A stretch of DNA of 64,000 nucleotides from Sipunculus nudus (Eukaryota > Annelida > Sipuncula > Golfingiida > Sipunculidae). Below, in pieces: positions 12,489-23,932 of this stretch (position 1 is its first letter; each line of letters begins with the position of its first letter). The stretch is taken from positions 49,352,695 to 49,416,694 of the forward strand of contig CM049316.1 of NCBI GenBank assembly GCA_026874595.1, given 5' to 3'. The notes beneath the pieces are model-generated. The model was not told the origin of the DNA. It searched no databases and worked only from the letters and a program-made list of their open reading frames with translations. The position numbers were made by a program, and so were the translations under genes.

Positions 12489-12730
12489 GGTAATCGTGCA
12501 ATATAACAGACCCATCTTACATGGTCTCCCAAAAAAGTGTGACCACATTTCAATGAAAAAACTGTTTCATGTAAAAGTTGAAGATCCGGCGCATCTAATG
12601 ATACAAGATTTTTGTATGTTTGATATAAATATATTTTGCTACAAACTGTCGAAAAAGGGTAGTTTGCTGAAAATACCCAAAATGACGTCGTGTCAAAGAC
12701 GTTCTCAGCCGACGTCATGAATCCACAGTA
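12489..12730 (+). repeat. TIR-1 left arm
   Basis: Pairs with 18668-18909 in inverted orientation. Shared words include GTGTGACCACATTTCA, TTTTGCTACAAACTGTCGAA and CCAAAATGACGTCGTGTCAA. A plus-strand frame at 12496-12720 mirrors the minus-strand frame in the right arm because the arms are copies; this is not evidence of a gene. Confidence 0.9.
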
Positions 12731-13199
12731 CTGTACGTGCATACCATGTTAAACAAAAGGATGATGTATAACAAAAATTACAGTCAATATATCTTTTTAT
12801 GCAAAGATAGAGAGATAATTTTACCTCTAAATATCCATATTTCCCAAGATTTAATAAAAGTTGACGACGTTGTGCCGCCAAAAACATAAACATGCAACTG
12901 TCGTCTGTGAATGTATTCGACTGATCACGTTAACTCTTGCTCTATTCAGATTTGTCTCTATGTACTTTTTTTATATGTCAAATAAATATAAATTGAGTAA
13001 TAAACAGTCATATTGTGGACAGAGTATAAAGACTACATTTTATATATGTCATTTATCTTATTTATTTTTTTTTTGTCCTGTTAGACTACTTTATGTAAGG
13101 ACAATCAGATGGGAACATCCCCTCCCCATGAGTAACAGACCGGTAGCCCTTAAAATCGAGACGAACGTGGGAGAAACACGGGACCATGTTGGGCATATC

Positions 13200-13518
13200 A
13201 TCCATATGTGACCACATTTTATAATATTATATATATATTACAAACTTATATGGCTGGTCAAATAAAATGTTGTCACACCTTATTTTTGTTAATATTTATT
13301 GGTAATAAATTAGGTCACGCCATATGTGACAACATTTTATTATATTATATATATAATACAAACTTATATGGCTGGTCAAATAAAATGTGGTCACACCTTA
13401 TTTTTGTTAATATTTATTGTAAAAAATGTGGTCACACCATGTGACCACATTTTATAATATTATATATATAACAAACTTATATGGCTGGTCAAATAAAATG
13501 TGGTCACACCTTATTTTT
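13200..13518 (+). repeat. TIR-1 satellite, left block
   Basis: About 2.5 units of roughly 120 bp. Each contains AATGTGGTCACA and TGTGACCACATT separated by a few bases, a perfect 12-bp hairpin, followed by TATAATATTATATATA and AACTTATATGGCTGGTCAAA. The array resumes at 17124 after the A1 insertion. Confidence 0.9.
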
Positions 13519-14437
13519 AGCTCAGCTGACTATAAGTCATCTGAGCTATAGTCGTGGTCCATTGTCCGTCGTCCGTCCGTCCGTCTGTCCGTCCGTCCGT
13601 CCTTCTGTCCGTCCGTCTGTCTGTTCGTCTGGATGTCCGTCCGTCCGTCCGTAGATGTGGCACGTTTTGAAACTGTAAGACCTAGGAATCCAAAATTCAG
13701 CATAATGTTAGATGTCCCCAAGATCTCCTACCAAGCCGAAAACTGGGTCTTTGCAACTTCGTTCCTTTGAGAAATTAAGGAAAAACCTCAATTTTTATTA
13801 AAATCCTATTTTCACACTTCAGGACTGCCTAATATCAGAACCACTCATCTGTTTTTCCTCATATTTACCATAAATATTCCTCTATATAGTTCCTATGTAC
13901 ATGCCAGAAATTAAGTCTGTAAAGTATAAAGTATATAAGTTATGGGCCCAAACATAATGGACTTTGTAAAAAATCAGGAAAAATAATAACTCACTTAACA
14001 TGAAAAATTTTGAAACTAGAGTCTATTTTCTCAAGTATATAACTATGTTTAATTAAGATTCAATTGTTTACCCAAAATAAGATCTGAATTTTGTAAATTT
14101 TTTAAGTTATTAGCATTAAAAAAAAAACAGTACCTTAAATTTTGCCCAACTTTGACCATGGCACGTTTTTTTCCTGTAAGAACCATTGATCTAATTGTCA
14201 CAGCATGCAAACATAAATATTTAGTTTGTCTAAATCTGAAATTTGAAAATAAAAGCTTGAAAATTAAGGTAGTTATTTATTTTTTTTCTGTAGTCACTTG
14301 CTTTGATTACAGATGCAGGGTCCCACTCCAGGTCACTGGAAGTCAGCTATGCCAGGGTTTCTGATTTGTTACAGTCACTGGGGGAGATCCCCTGCTGTGA
14401 CAGGTGTACAGTTATTCTCATATCACCACCCCAATCA

Positions 14438-14465
14438 CCCCCCCCCCCCCCCCCCCCCCCCCCCC
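14438..14465 (+). repeat. Poly-C tract (28 C)
   Basis: Uninterrupted C run in the A1 interior. The equivalent position in other A1 copies also has C runs (41378-41394, 54480 region). The minus strand is a candidate G-quadruplex former. Confidence 0.9.
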
Positions 14466-14508
14466 GCAAACCCAACCCACCAAGTGTTATGCAGTAATTG
14501 TTATTGTT

Positions 14509-15110
14509 AGCTCAGCTGACTATAAGTCATCTGATCTATTGTCATGGTCCATTGTCCATCGTCCGTCCGTCCGTCCGTCCGTAGATGTGGCACGTTTTGA
14601 AACCGTAAAACCTAGGAATCCAAAATTCAGCATAATGTTAGATGTCCCCAAGATCTCCTACCAAGCCGAAAACTAGGTTTTTGCAACTTCGTTCCTTTGA
14701 GAAATTAAGGAAAAACCTCAATTTTTTATTAAAAACCTAATTTCACACTTCAGGACTGCCTAATATCAAAACCACTCATCTGTTTTTCCTCATATTTACC
14801 ATAAATATTCCTCTATATAGTTCCTATGTACATGCCAGAAATTATGTCTGTATTATTTAATTTAAAAAAAGTTATGGGCCCAAACATAATGCATTTTGTA
14901 AAAAATCAGGAAAGATATTTGATCACTTAACACAAAAAATGTTAAAGCTATCGACCTTTTTTCCAGTAATAAAACTTTAATTAATCAAAATTAAATTGTA
15001 TACCCAAAATTAGATGAAAATCTTTTAAATTTTCTAAAATATTAATAAAAATAAAAAATTGGTACCTTAAATTTAGCCCAACTTTGACCATGGCACGTTT
15101 TTTTCCTGTA
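14509..15110 (+). mobile_element. Nested family A1 5' end
   Basis: AGCTCAGCTGACTATAAGTC followed by CATCTGATC and (TCCG)4, inserted after GCAGTAATTGTTATTGTT. The uninterrupted A1 copy at about 54500 continues GTTATTGTTTGAACTG, so this is an insertion into A1. It shares the 3' end at 17123, or the host's 3' part was lost. Confidence 0.75.
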
Positions 15111-17123
15111 AGTACTGTGGATTTAATTTTCACAGCATGTTTTTGTTAGCATTTCAACTGTTAACACCAAAAATTTGAAACCAGTTGATCAAAAACTGTA
15201 GATTTTAATAAGTTTTCAAGCACCATGTAACATATTTTTTGCATCAAGCTAGTGTTATGCAGTTTGCAAGAGCTCAGCTCCCCAACTTCAGCTCTTAGTT
15301 CCTTAAATTCGGCATACAGTTAGATGTCTCCAAAATCCCCTACCATGCCAAGAATTTGGTCACTAGGACTTAATACCTTCGAGATATTAATGAAAAACTT
15401 CATTTTTCCATTAAAAACCCATTGTTACACTTCAAGACTGCCTAATATCAAAACCAATGATCTGACTTTAATCATAAATAATGTACATATTTTTCATTCT
15501 CTATGCACATGCCAGAATGATGTCAGTATTGCGTAATTGTTTTAAGTTATGGGCCCAAACATAATGCACTTTGTAAAAAATCAAGAAATATATTTACTCC
15601 CTTAACAAGGGCATTGCTGAAGCTAGAGATTTTTTTGTCAGGGATGTAACATTATTTAATCAAGATTCAATTGAATACCCAAAATTAGTTCTGAATTTTT
15701 CAAATTTTATAAGTTATTAGTATAAATATAAAATTAGTACCTTAAATTTTGCCCAACTGTGACCATGGCACGTTTGTGTCCTGTGAGCACTGTTGATATA
15801 ATTTTCATATCATGCACACATTAGGATTTCAGCTTTTTAGTTTAGAAAGCTGAAAGAAATTGGCCAAAAATTGTAGCTTTTATTAATGTTTTTTATGAGA
15901 CCCTGTCAGACTTTGGCTCTCTCCAGCCCCTCTTTAGTCACCTGTATGTTGACCTTGTTGACCTTTCATCAAATTATGCACGCTTGAGGCGAGGCATACA
16001 GGAATCCAGGCAGCTTATGGCCAGCCACAGTTGATCCAGGTGTCCAACCCAACTCATCTAGTAGTTTTAACCAACAACATAACAATAAACAATAAATTAA
16101 TAAATTTTTATTGGTTTTTAATAACAAATTAAAGAAAAATAGAAAAGGAATTTGTTAGTTTATTATAACAGGAAATTAACTTGCAGTTACTGATGATATA
16201 AGAATCTTGTATCGATGGGTAGAATGTCACATATTCCAAATAACACCATGCAGTCACCTATGGCATTTTTCAGTTCAATTTTAATGATAAAGAAGTAAAT
16301 CATATTATTCATTACTAATCATTAGGGATCATATGAAGGAAATTAATGATAGACAAAGATGCAGTTGATAATATTAATCTAGATTCCTACTGTGTCAAGT
16401 GTGTACATTGATGTGAAATTAGTCCAAAATGAATTTTTTACAGTTATTTTTTAATATAAATAAAAGCCATAAAACCAGGTACTAATGATCATTATTTAAA
16501 TGTGTGAATTTTGTATATTCTGGATTCTCAACATCATTGGTTGGTGAAACTGAATAAATACCAGACATGGTGCGAATACTTTGTAATTGTATTTAAATAC
16601 GAATATGATTATGTACTCCATTATAAAATTTCTTGCATAAAGAATAGGAATTCAGGTAAAAATGAAAGTATATGAATACTCGTGCAAATACTTTCAAAAT
16701 GTATTCATTAATGCATTCATGAATATATTCTTTAATATTATTTTAATAATCATATCAGTTATATTTCATTTAAAAAAATCATATGATTCTCTTATTATTT
16801 TTTATAAAAATTATATATTTTGGACAATATTTGTAATTTTTTTTAATAAATAGTTAAACTCTTATATTATATGTTCTGCTTATAAGTTATATGGCCAAGT
16901 CAAAATCTGTGTGACAATAGTACTCCATTTGTTAATAAAATAAATGAAATCAATCCTCTTCCCTGTCTCCAAAGGTACTATCAAAATCATACATAAGCTA
17001 AACAACAACAACTCATAATACAGCCTATATTTATTACCACACAAAACCAGCATGTGCCTCATTTCTAAATAATATTTTTTTATCATATATAAAAGCTGAG
17101 CGTCGTGACCCATAGGTCCCTTG

Positions 17124-18160
17124 TTGTTAATATTTATTGGTAATAAATGTGGTCACACCATATGTGACCACATTTTATAATATTCTATATATAATACAAA
17201 CGTATATGGCTGGTCAAATAAAATGTGGTAACACCTTATTTTTGTCAATATTTATTGTGAAAAATGTGGTCATACCATATGTGACAACATTTTATAATAT
17301 TATATATATAATACAAACTTATATGGCTGGTCACCTTATTTTTGTCAATATTCTTTGGTGAAAAATGTGGTCACCCCATATGTGACCACATTTTATAATA
17401 TTATATATGTAATACCAACTTATTAGGCTGGTCATATAAAATGTGGTCACACCTTATTTTTGTCAATATTCTTTGGTGAAAAATGTGGTCACACCATATT
17501 TGACCACATTTTATAATATTCTACATATAATACAAACTTATATGGCTGGTCAAGTAAAATGTGGTCACAACTTATTTTTGGCAATTTTTTTTTTTTAAAT
17601 GTGGTCACACCATATGTGACAACATTTTATAATATATTAAATTATATATATAATACAAACTTATATGGCTGGTCAAATAAAATGTGGTCACACCTTATTT
17701 TTGTTAATATTTATTTGTAAAAAATGTGGTCACACCTTATGTGACCACATTTTATAATATTCTATACATAATACAAACTTATATGGCTGGTCAAATAAAA
17801 TGTGGTCACACCTTATTTTTGTCAATATTTATTGTGAAAAATGTGGTCACCCCATATGTGACAACATTTTATAATATTATATATGTAATACAAACTTATT
17901 AGGCTGGTCATATAAAATGTGGTCACACCTTATTTTTGTCAATATCCTTTGGTGAAAAATGTGGTCACACCATATGTATATATAAATATATAATACAAAC
18001 TTATATGGCTGGTCAAATTTGGTCACACCTTATTTTTGTCAATATTCATGGGTTAAAAATGTGGTCACACCATATGTGACCACATTTTATAATATTCTAT
18101 ATATAATACAAACTTATATGGCTGGTCAAATAAAATGTGGTCACAGCTTAATTTTTTATT
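17124..18160 (+). repeat. TIR-1 satellite, right block
   Basis: About nine units of roughly 100-125 bp with the same paired AATGTGGTCACA / TGTGACCACATT hairpin and GGCTGGTCA motif as 13200-13518. Units vary by small indels. Short open frames (for example 17137-17361) repeat with the unit and are not coding. Confidence 0.9.
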
Positions 18161-18667
18161 GGTAAAAAATATGGTCTCTTGGTTTGAAAATAATTCAGGA
18201 TTAAATTTATAAAAAATAAGGGATATGATGATGTAAGAATATATTTAAATGTGGTCACAACACCTTTTTTTACTTTTTCTAACTACTATATGTGGTCACA
18301 CAATTTATAAAAAAGAGATCACACCTTAATAATGTCATTAATTATAACTAATGAATGTTGTCACACTTAATAATTATTTTATTAAAAATAAGGATATTAT
18401 TATGTTAGTATAACAAAAAATGTTGTAACATAATGCGGACGAACGTGTTTCTCCCGTGTCTCTCTTGATTTTAAGTGCATGACTTGTCACATGACACTCG
18501 ACATTTGTTTACGTTCTGGCGGCAGGGCGTCGTCACCTTGAACATACATCAAGTGAAATGTGGATAAAAAGAGGTAAAAAAGTATAAACATATATGGGTA
18601 ATATTATATACTGACTGTCAATTTTATAAGACATCATCTAAATGTTTAACATGGTATATATGTATAT

Positions 18668-18909
18668 TACTGTGGATTCATGACGTCGGCTCAGAACGTC
18701 TTTGACACGACGTCATTTTGGGTATTTTCGGCAAACTACCCTTTTTCGACAGTTTGTAGCAAAATAAATATATAAATAACATACAAAAATATGATATCAT
18801 AAGATGCGCTGGATCGTCAACTTTATCATGCAAAAAAAATTTTCGTGAAATGTGGTCACACTTATTTGTGAGAGAGAGAAATATGGGTCCGTTATATTGC
18901 ACGATTACC
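18668..18909 (-). repeat. TIR-1 right arm
   Basis: Inverted copy of 12489-12730. The outer 19 bases are identical after reverse complement. The minus-strand frame at 18678-18923 is the counterpart of the frame in the left arm. Confidence 0.9.
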
Positions 18910-18917
18910 GCGTCATG
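18910..18917. repeat. 8-bp target site duplication of TIR-1, right copy
   Basis: GCGTCATG. It is followed by ACCCATGGGTCACTTGTT, the rest of the interrupted A2 3' terminus. Confidence 0.9.
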
Positions 18918-20042
18918 ACCCATGGGTCACTTGTTCCTGTAACTGCTGTGGATTAAATTTTCAGAGCATGTGTTTTTTTGCATTTCAACTGTTAATACCA
19001 AAACTTTGAAACCAGTTGATCAAAAACTGTAGATTTTATTCAAGTTTTCAAGCACTATGTCACATATTGTTTACATCAAGCTAGTGTTATGCAGTTTGCT
19101 AGAGCTCAGCTCCCGAGCTTCAGCTCTCAGTTCCTTAAATTTGGCATACAGTTAGATGTCTTCAAAATCCCCTATCATGCCAAGAATTTGGTCACTAGGA
19201 CTTAATTCCTAAGAGATATTAATGAAAAACTTCATTTTTCCATTAAAAACCAATTGTTACACTTTAAGACTACCTAACATCAAAACCACTGATATGACTT
19301 TGATCATATATAATATATATATTTTTCTATACATTTTCTATGCACATGCCAGAAATGATGTCAGTATTGCTTAATTTGTTTAAGTTATGGGCCCAAACAT
19401 AATGCTCTTTTTAAAAAATCAAGAAATATATTTACTAACCTAAGATGAGAATTGCTGATACTGGAGACTTTTTTTTCAGGCATATCACTTTATTTAATCA
19501 AGATTCAAATGTATACCAAAAATTAGATCTGAATTTTGCTAATTTTGCAAGTTATAAGCATTAATAAAAAATCAATACCTTAAATGTTGTCCAACTTTGG
19601 CAATGGCACATTTTTTCCCTGTAAGCACTGTTGATTTAATTTTCACAGCATATATACATAAGGATTTAATCTTTTAAAATCTGAAATTTCAAAGGAATTG
19701 ATTGAAAAAGTAGCTTTTATTCAAGTTTTCATACACTATGTCAAGTGTTGTTTACATCTAGCCCACCTAGTAGTACAGCCTTCACTTGCATTATGTAACC
19801 CACCCCAGGCAGCTTGTATTGGCTCAGCTTGTGCTTGGCCTCTACTAGCAGGCTTCCCCTCTGCCCTGCGGAGTATTAGTTCGCAATCATATATTTAGAA
19901 CTTTACTATAACCAAGTAGGAGGGCCTCTTTCCTCTAAGCTTCTCATATGCTTATATAAATGAAAAACATTTAAATAGAATATTTTGCATTTGCAAAAAT
20001 TTCAAACTTAAACTGAGCGCAGTGACCCATGGGTCCCTTGTT

Positions 20043-20618
20043 CTGATACAAATTTAAAAAAACAATAATTTTTTTAAAATGTGATAAAAATATCAGGTCC
20101 TAAAGACAAGTTCTCATTATGATGTCTATAATGTTAATAATTGTCATAAGTGTCTTGACAGTGATGTGAAAGTATTCAAAATGAATATAATATTTTTTTT
20201 TTATAAATTAAAGCCATAAAACCAGGTAGTTACAATCATTATTAAAATTTGTGAAAATTGTATATTCTGGATTCTCAACGTTTTGTTCGACTGAAACTGA
20301 ATCAATATGAGACCTTGAGTGAATAGTTAATAATTGTATTCAAATATGATTAAAAAAAATTCAATAGTTCAATAATGAAAATTAATACAAATACTAATAC
20401 AGGTAAAAAGAAAGAATTTGAGTGCAAATACTTTCAAAATGTATTCATTAATGCATTCATGAATATATTTTATAATTTTATTTTAATCATTTATTTCAAT
20501 TATATTATTAAAAGAAATCTTTTCAAATGTTACTGTTAATATTTTTTAATTTAAATTTTATTTTGCCCAATAATTCCAATTAATATTTAATGAATAGTTT
20601 AACTCTCTTATCATTTGT
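20043..20618 (+). mobile_element. Family A1 interior, outer layer
   Basis: A1 3'-half motifs (AAAGCCATAAAACCAGGTA, TATATTCTGGATTCTCAAC, CTTTCAAAATGTATTCATTA, AATGAATAGTTTAACTCT). Probably the continuation of the A1 layer that begins at 8159. Confidence 0.6.
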
Positions 20619-20955
20619 GCTAGTGGTACATTTGAATAACAGTTATTCCTTTGTAAAAAGCATGCATGATAATTAACATGACTTACAGTGGACATTTATT
20701 TCCTGTTACTAGTGTTAGTGCTGTGGATTTAATTTTCAAAGCAAGTACACATAATCATTTCATCTATTAAAATCTGAAATTTGAAACCAATTGATCAAAA
20801 ACTGTAGATGTCATTCAAGTTTTCAAGCACCATGTCTTGACTGTTATATCAATTCAGTGAAATGTGTGCTTGGGCAGTATTACATAACCGGTTCAACTTC
20901 TTACCTAGCCACTGCCTCTGTGATTGTCTTGGTCAGGCAATAATTACCAGAGAGC

Positions 20956-21042
20956 CTCTCTCTCTCTCTCTGGCAGTCTATCTCTCTCTCTCTCTCTCGC
21001 TCTCTCTCTCTTGCTCTCTCTCTTTCTCTCTCTCTTTCTGTC
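20956..21042 (+). repeat. CT-rich microsatellite
   Basis: Interrupted (CT)n, counterpart of 906-995. Confidence 0.9.
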
Positions 21043-21869
21043 CAGTTCTCTCTCACCCCTAAGCCTCCCATTCTGCCTGCATCCCATTCTGTTGAAAGGT
21101 ACTATAAACCAGAACAATTAGCTATGAATGTTGAAGCAATTTAGAAATGTGAATCAACTGAAATATTCATATATATATGTTATACTGTAAATGTGTAGTT
21201 ACATTTTTAAACCTGGAAAAAATGATGTATTGAAAAAAAAGGAATAAAGGCAAATATAGTTAATTTTTCCTGGCTCAGTAGAATGGGAATTGAAATGATT
21301 TGCTTTGTTTCTCCACCTTTCTGCCTGCTTAAATATTTAATAATTATGAATAAACATTTTTCTCTGTAAGCACTTGAATTCAATTTAATATCCTGTATGA
21401 ATATGCAAGGGTGCTGTAATTCCAGCCATCCCCTTCCCCACCCCATAGAGTCCTTGCTCTTTGTCACTGTGAACAATAGTTCTATTGCTTTTCCATAAAA
21501 TTTAATAATTAAAGATAATATATACAGAAAGACTGAGGCGTTGTAACTCCCATCATAACCTTCCCCCCCCGTCAATCCTTCCACCTGTTAAGTGGGGACT
21601 TAATGGCTACTGTATACATATGATAAATTAGAAAATAGGTGTATTAAAATAATTGGATCTCGTTAAACAAATCTGTAAACTGTTGAACTGTCAGCAGCTT
21701 ATCAAAAAGGTAACCAATGGAAACACATGGTCAGATCTCAAAATATTATTTGCAACAATTTCTTTAATCATATCAACCAACCATGGCCAAGAATAGCTTT
21801 TCCGATCTTTTCATAATATTTTAGATTTTAACCTTCCAGGTGTTTAAGTACTGTTGAATGCTCCACCCC

Positions 21870-21874
21870 CTCTC

Positions 21875-21941
<67 letters not shown>

Positions 21942-21946
21942 TTTTC
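21870..21946 (+). repeat. Compound (CTGT)n(CT)n microsatellite
   Basis: About five CTGT units followed by a CT run; counterpart of the pure CT run at 1874-1942. Confidence 0.9.
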
Positions 21947-22588
21947 TCTCTACTGATCCACCTCATAGCTGCCCTGACTCTTCCCTTCTCTGAACCCCAT
22001 CCCAATGTCAGCCTCAGTAAACAAGAACAAGATGATTCAGATATATTCATACTGTAATATTTTGTATAACTATTCATCCATAGGTACCTGCCAGAAATTG
22101 TCAATATTGTGTAATATGTAGACATAGTAGGCATCAAAATAATGTACATTGTCAAGACTGAAGAGATATTGCATCATACAGTCACAAATTCATAAATCCC
22201 CTCATCAGCATAGTTAATCATAACATCATATCTGTCAAATTGAAATCTTGCAGACTTCCATACACTATAGATCCTTCAACAAATAGCCTATTCATCATTC
22301 TACTACTGCTTATTACTGCTGTCATTGCATTCATTTTTGCTCAGATATATCGCAATTTTCAACCCCTCCTAAATAAATAAAAAATAAACCACTATATTTT
22401 ACTCTATTAATCCATCAGTCAGGCTATTTCATTTATTATTTACTCACATATTACATTACATTCCCTTATAATAGCCCAACATGTCCATGATATTCATAAG
22501 CTTTATTGACTTGATATAGTATCACAATAGAGAAACATTTATGGTCCAATCACAATCAGCTGAGCGCCGTGACCCATGGGTCCTTGTT

Positions 22589-23585
22589 AAAATATCACTT
22601 CCTATGTACATATCAGACATTAGTTCAATATTTTGTAAATTTTTGAAGTTTTGGGCCTGAACATTATACTTTGCAAAACAATCAAGAAATATATTTACTC
22701 CCTTAACTTGAGAATTGCTGAAGCTAGAGACTTTTTTTCATGGACATAACATAATTTAATCAAGATTCAATTGTATACCCAAAATTAGATCTGAATTATT
22801 CTAATTTTATTATTTATTCTAGCATAAATATAAAATGAGTACCTTAAATTTTGGCCAGATTTGACCATGGCACAATTTATTTCCTGTAATTGCTGTGGAT
22901 TTAATTTTCACAGCATGTCTTCATAAGCATTTGATCTGTTAACATCTGAAAAAGAAACCAGTTGATCAAAAGCTGAAGATTTTATTCAAGTTTTCAAGCA
23001 ACATGTCAAGTATTGTTTATGTCAAGCTAGTGTTATGCAGTTTGCTAGAGCTCAGCTCCCAAAAATTGGCATAAAGTTAAATGTCCCCCATATCTCCTAC
23101 TTTACCAAAAATTTGGTCACTAGGACCTCATTCTTTTTAGATATTAAGGAAAAAACTCAATTTTCCATTAAAAACTCATTGCTTCACTTTAAAACTGCAT
23201 GATATGAAAACTACTGATTTTTATCATATTTAATATAACCATTCCTCTATATGTACTACCTATGTACATACCAAAAATTAGGTTATTATTGTGTAATTTC
23301 TTTAAGATATGGGCCTGAACATAATGCACGTTGTAAAAAATCAAGAAATAAATTTATTCCCTTTAAAATGAGAATAATATATGTGTATGCAGGGTTTCAT
23401 ATATTCCCAGTGGGTATTTTAAGCACATATTACTTTCACAAGGTGAAATACTGATAGTTTTACAAATATTCGATCATTAGAGCCTCCAGCATCTTTGATG
23501 TAGTTCCTAAAAGTGCACATGCATGCAGTACTTGATTTGCATTCATTTATTTAGTAATTGATTATTGTGACCCATGGGTTTGTTG
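22589..23585 (+). mobile_element. Family A1 fragment with worn 3' end beside exon b
   Basis: A1 interior motifs, then a degenerate terminus: TGACCCATGGGT followed by TTGTTG at about 23567-23585. The upstream GAGCG part is lost. Exon b begins 24 bp later, so the element's 3' tail forms part of that intron's acceptor region. Confidence 0.65.
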
Positions 23586-23609
23586 TCTTTATTATTTTAT
23601 CTCTTTCAG

Positions 23610-23720
23610 GCATATTATGACAAACAGCAAAGCAGTGGTGAAATACGCTGCATTTTGTACCGTCATTACTCACCAACCAATAACTACATCAGTGTATCAA
23701 CGTCTACAGAGAGGCCTGTT
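23610..23720 (+). CDS. TEP / A2M-family gene, exon b (MG4-MG5 junction)
   Basis: A 111-nt exon of 37 codons, phase 0-0. Acceptor TTTTATCTCTTTCAG, donor GTT|GTAAGT. It encodes AYYDKQQSSGEIRCILYRHY, then SPTNNYISV and a TERPV end. In this family the end of MG4 (an A-Y-Y/F strand) is followed by the MG5 strand SP[ST].[ST]YI.[LV], which is what is seen here. One cysteine lies at exon position 14. It follows directly on the LINIQ end of exon a although 16.8 kb of intron separates them. The acceptor lies only 24 bp after a worn family A terminus. Confidence 0.85.
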
Positions 23721-23789
23721 GTAAGTATCAGTAAAGCTCCGTCTCCGGCATATACCTATTACCTGTTTATTCCCCACCAGTTCCCCAGG

Positions 23790-23932
23790 TAAACAGTTTT
23801 ATGTGGTGCAATATCTTGGAAAAGTTTACTCTGATCTACTTCAAATTTTAGTAGCAGATGCATCTTATGTGTCTCCAGATCTGATTAGGTTTTGGTCACA
23901 CTTGAATGATTTTTATATTTTTATGCCCCACC
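23790..23932 (+). repeat. Family G tandem unit (left part)
   Basis: Unit with CAATATCTTGGAAAAGT, AGCAGATGCATCTTATG, CTCCAGATCTGATTAGGTTT and TTGAATGATTTTT. Two further units follow the B element at 25083-25401. No ends of its own are recognised. Confidence 0.6.

Larger units (their letters stand above)
13519..17123 (+). mobile_element. Family A1 inserted in the TIR-1 satellite
   Basis: 5' hairpin at 13519 after CCTTATTTTT and a long TCCG/TCTG microsatellite. The 3' end is AGCTGAGCGTCG, then GACCCATAGGTC, then CTTGTT at about 17123, followed by GTTAATATTTATTGG. The flanks join to the uninterrupted satellite word TTATTTTTGTTAATATTTAT seen at 13392-13411. A second A1 5' end lies inside at 14509, but only one 3' end is present. 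Confidence 0.85.
12489..18909. mobile_element. TIR-1: DNA transposon with long TIRs and internal satellite
   Basis: Begins GGTAATCGTGCAATATAAC and ends with its exact reverse complement for the outer 19 bp. It is flanked by an 8-bp target duplication (GCGTCATG). The arms stay recognisably similar for about 240 bp and more weakly to about 13200 and 18430. Between the arms is a satellite of about 120 bp units, into which family A1 inserted (13519-17123); without that the element is about 2.8 kb. No transposase is visible, so it is non-autonomous. An 8-bp duplication fits hAT, P, Merlin, Mutator-like or Zisupton groups. The terminal bases do not settle which, and the long arms favour a Mutator-like type only weakly. 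Confidence 0.9.
10278..18936 (+). mobile_element. Family A2 element, fourth layer, split by TIR-1
   Basis: 5' end AGCTCAGCTGACTGTATGTC at 10278 with TCCGTCCGGCC microsatellite. The core has about six tandem units of roughly 310-330 bp (10360-12330), each with CTCCATGGAAACC or CTCCTTGGAAACC, TAGGTCTCTGTTACCCATAT, a GGGGCCCCAAA motif and GGTGGCGCCACC. The 3' terminus is cut in two: CAGCTGAGCGTCATG ends at 12488 and resumes as GCGTCATGACCCATGGGTCA at 18910. The restored end agrees with the intact A2 end at 45970-46002. Confidence 0.9.
9686..20042 (+). mobile_element. Family A1 element, third layer, split by a nested A2
   Basis: 5' end AGCTCAGCTGACTATAAGTC at 9686 with (TCCG)n. The 3' end is CTGAGCGCAGTG, then GACCCATGGGTC, then CTTGTT at 20042. 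The element is split at 10277/18937 by an A2 element. Left flank ..CCATGGCACTTTTTT and right flank CCTGTAACTGCTGTGG together match the uninterrupted A1 sequence at 15096-15125 and 27207-27236. Removing 10278-18936 leaves about 1.7 kb. Confidence 0.85.
20619..22588 (+). mobile_element. Family A 3' segment, copy 2 of the duplicated block
   Basis: Collinear with 553-2603. It ends at TCAGCTGAGCGCC, GACCCATGGGTC, CTTGTT (about 22588). Its left edge differs from copy 1: here it joins older A1 interior sequence. The minus-strand frame at 21207-21584 runs through UTR-like repeat and is not a gene I can support. Confidence 0.8.

Noticed and set aside
12473-12742. Similar open frames in both TIR-1 arms (also 18678-18923) looking like a conserved protein
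   Set aside because: The two arms are inverted copies of one sequence, so frame conservation comes from DNA copying; no transposase motif is present.
17124-18160. Direct repeats with palindromes resembling a CRISPR array
   Set aside because: Units are about 120 bp and similar over their whole length, with no unique spacers, in an animal genome inside a TIR element.
20862-21121. Ser/Leu-rich frames in CT-rich tracts (also 800-1000 and 21854-22057)
   Set aside because: Pure translation of (CT)n microsatellites.
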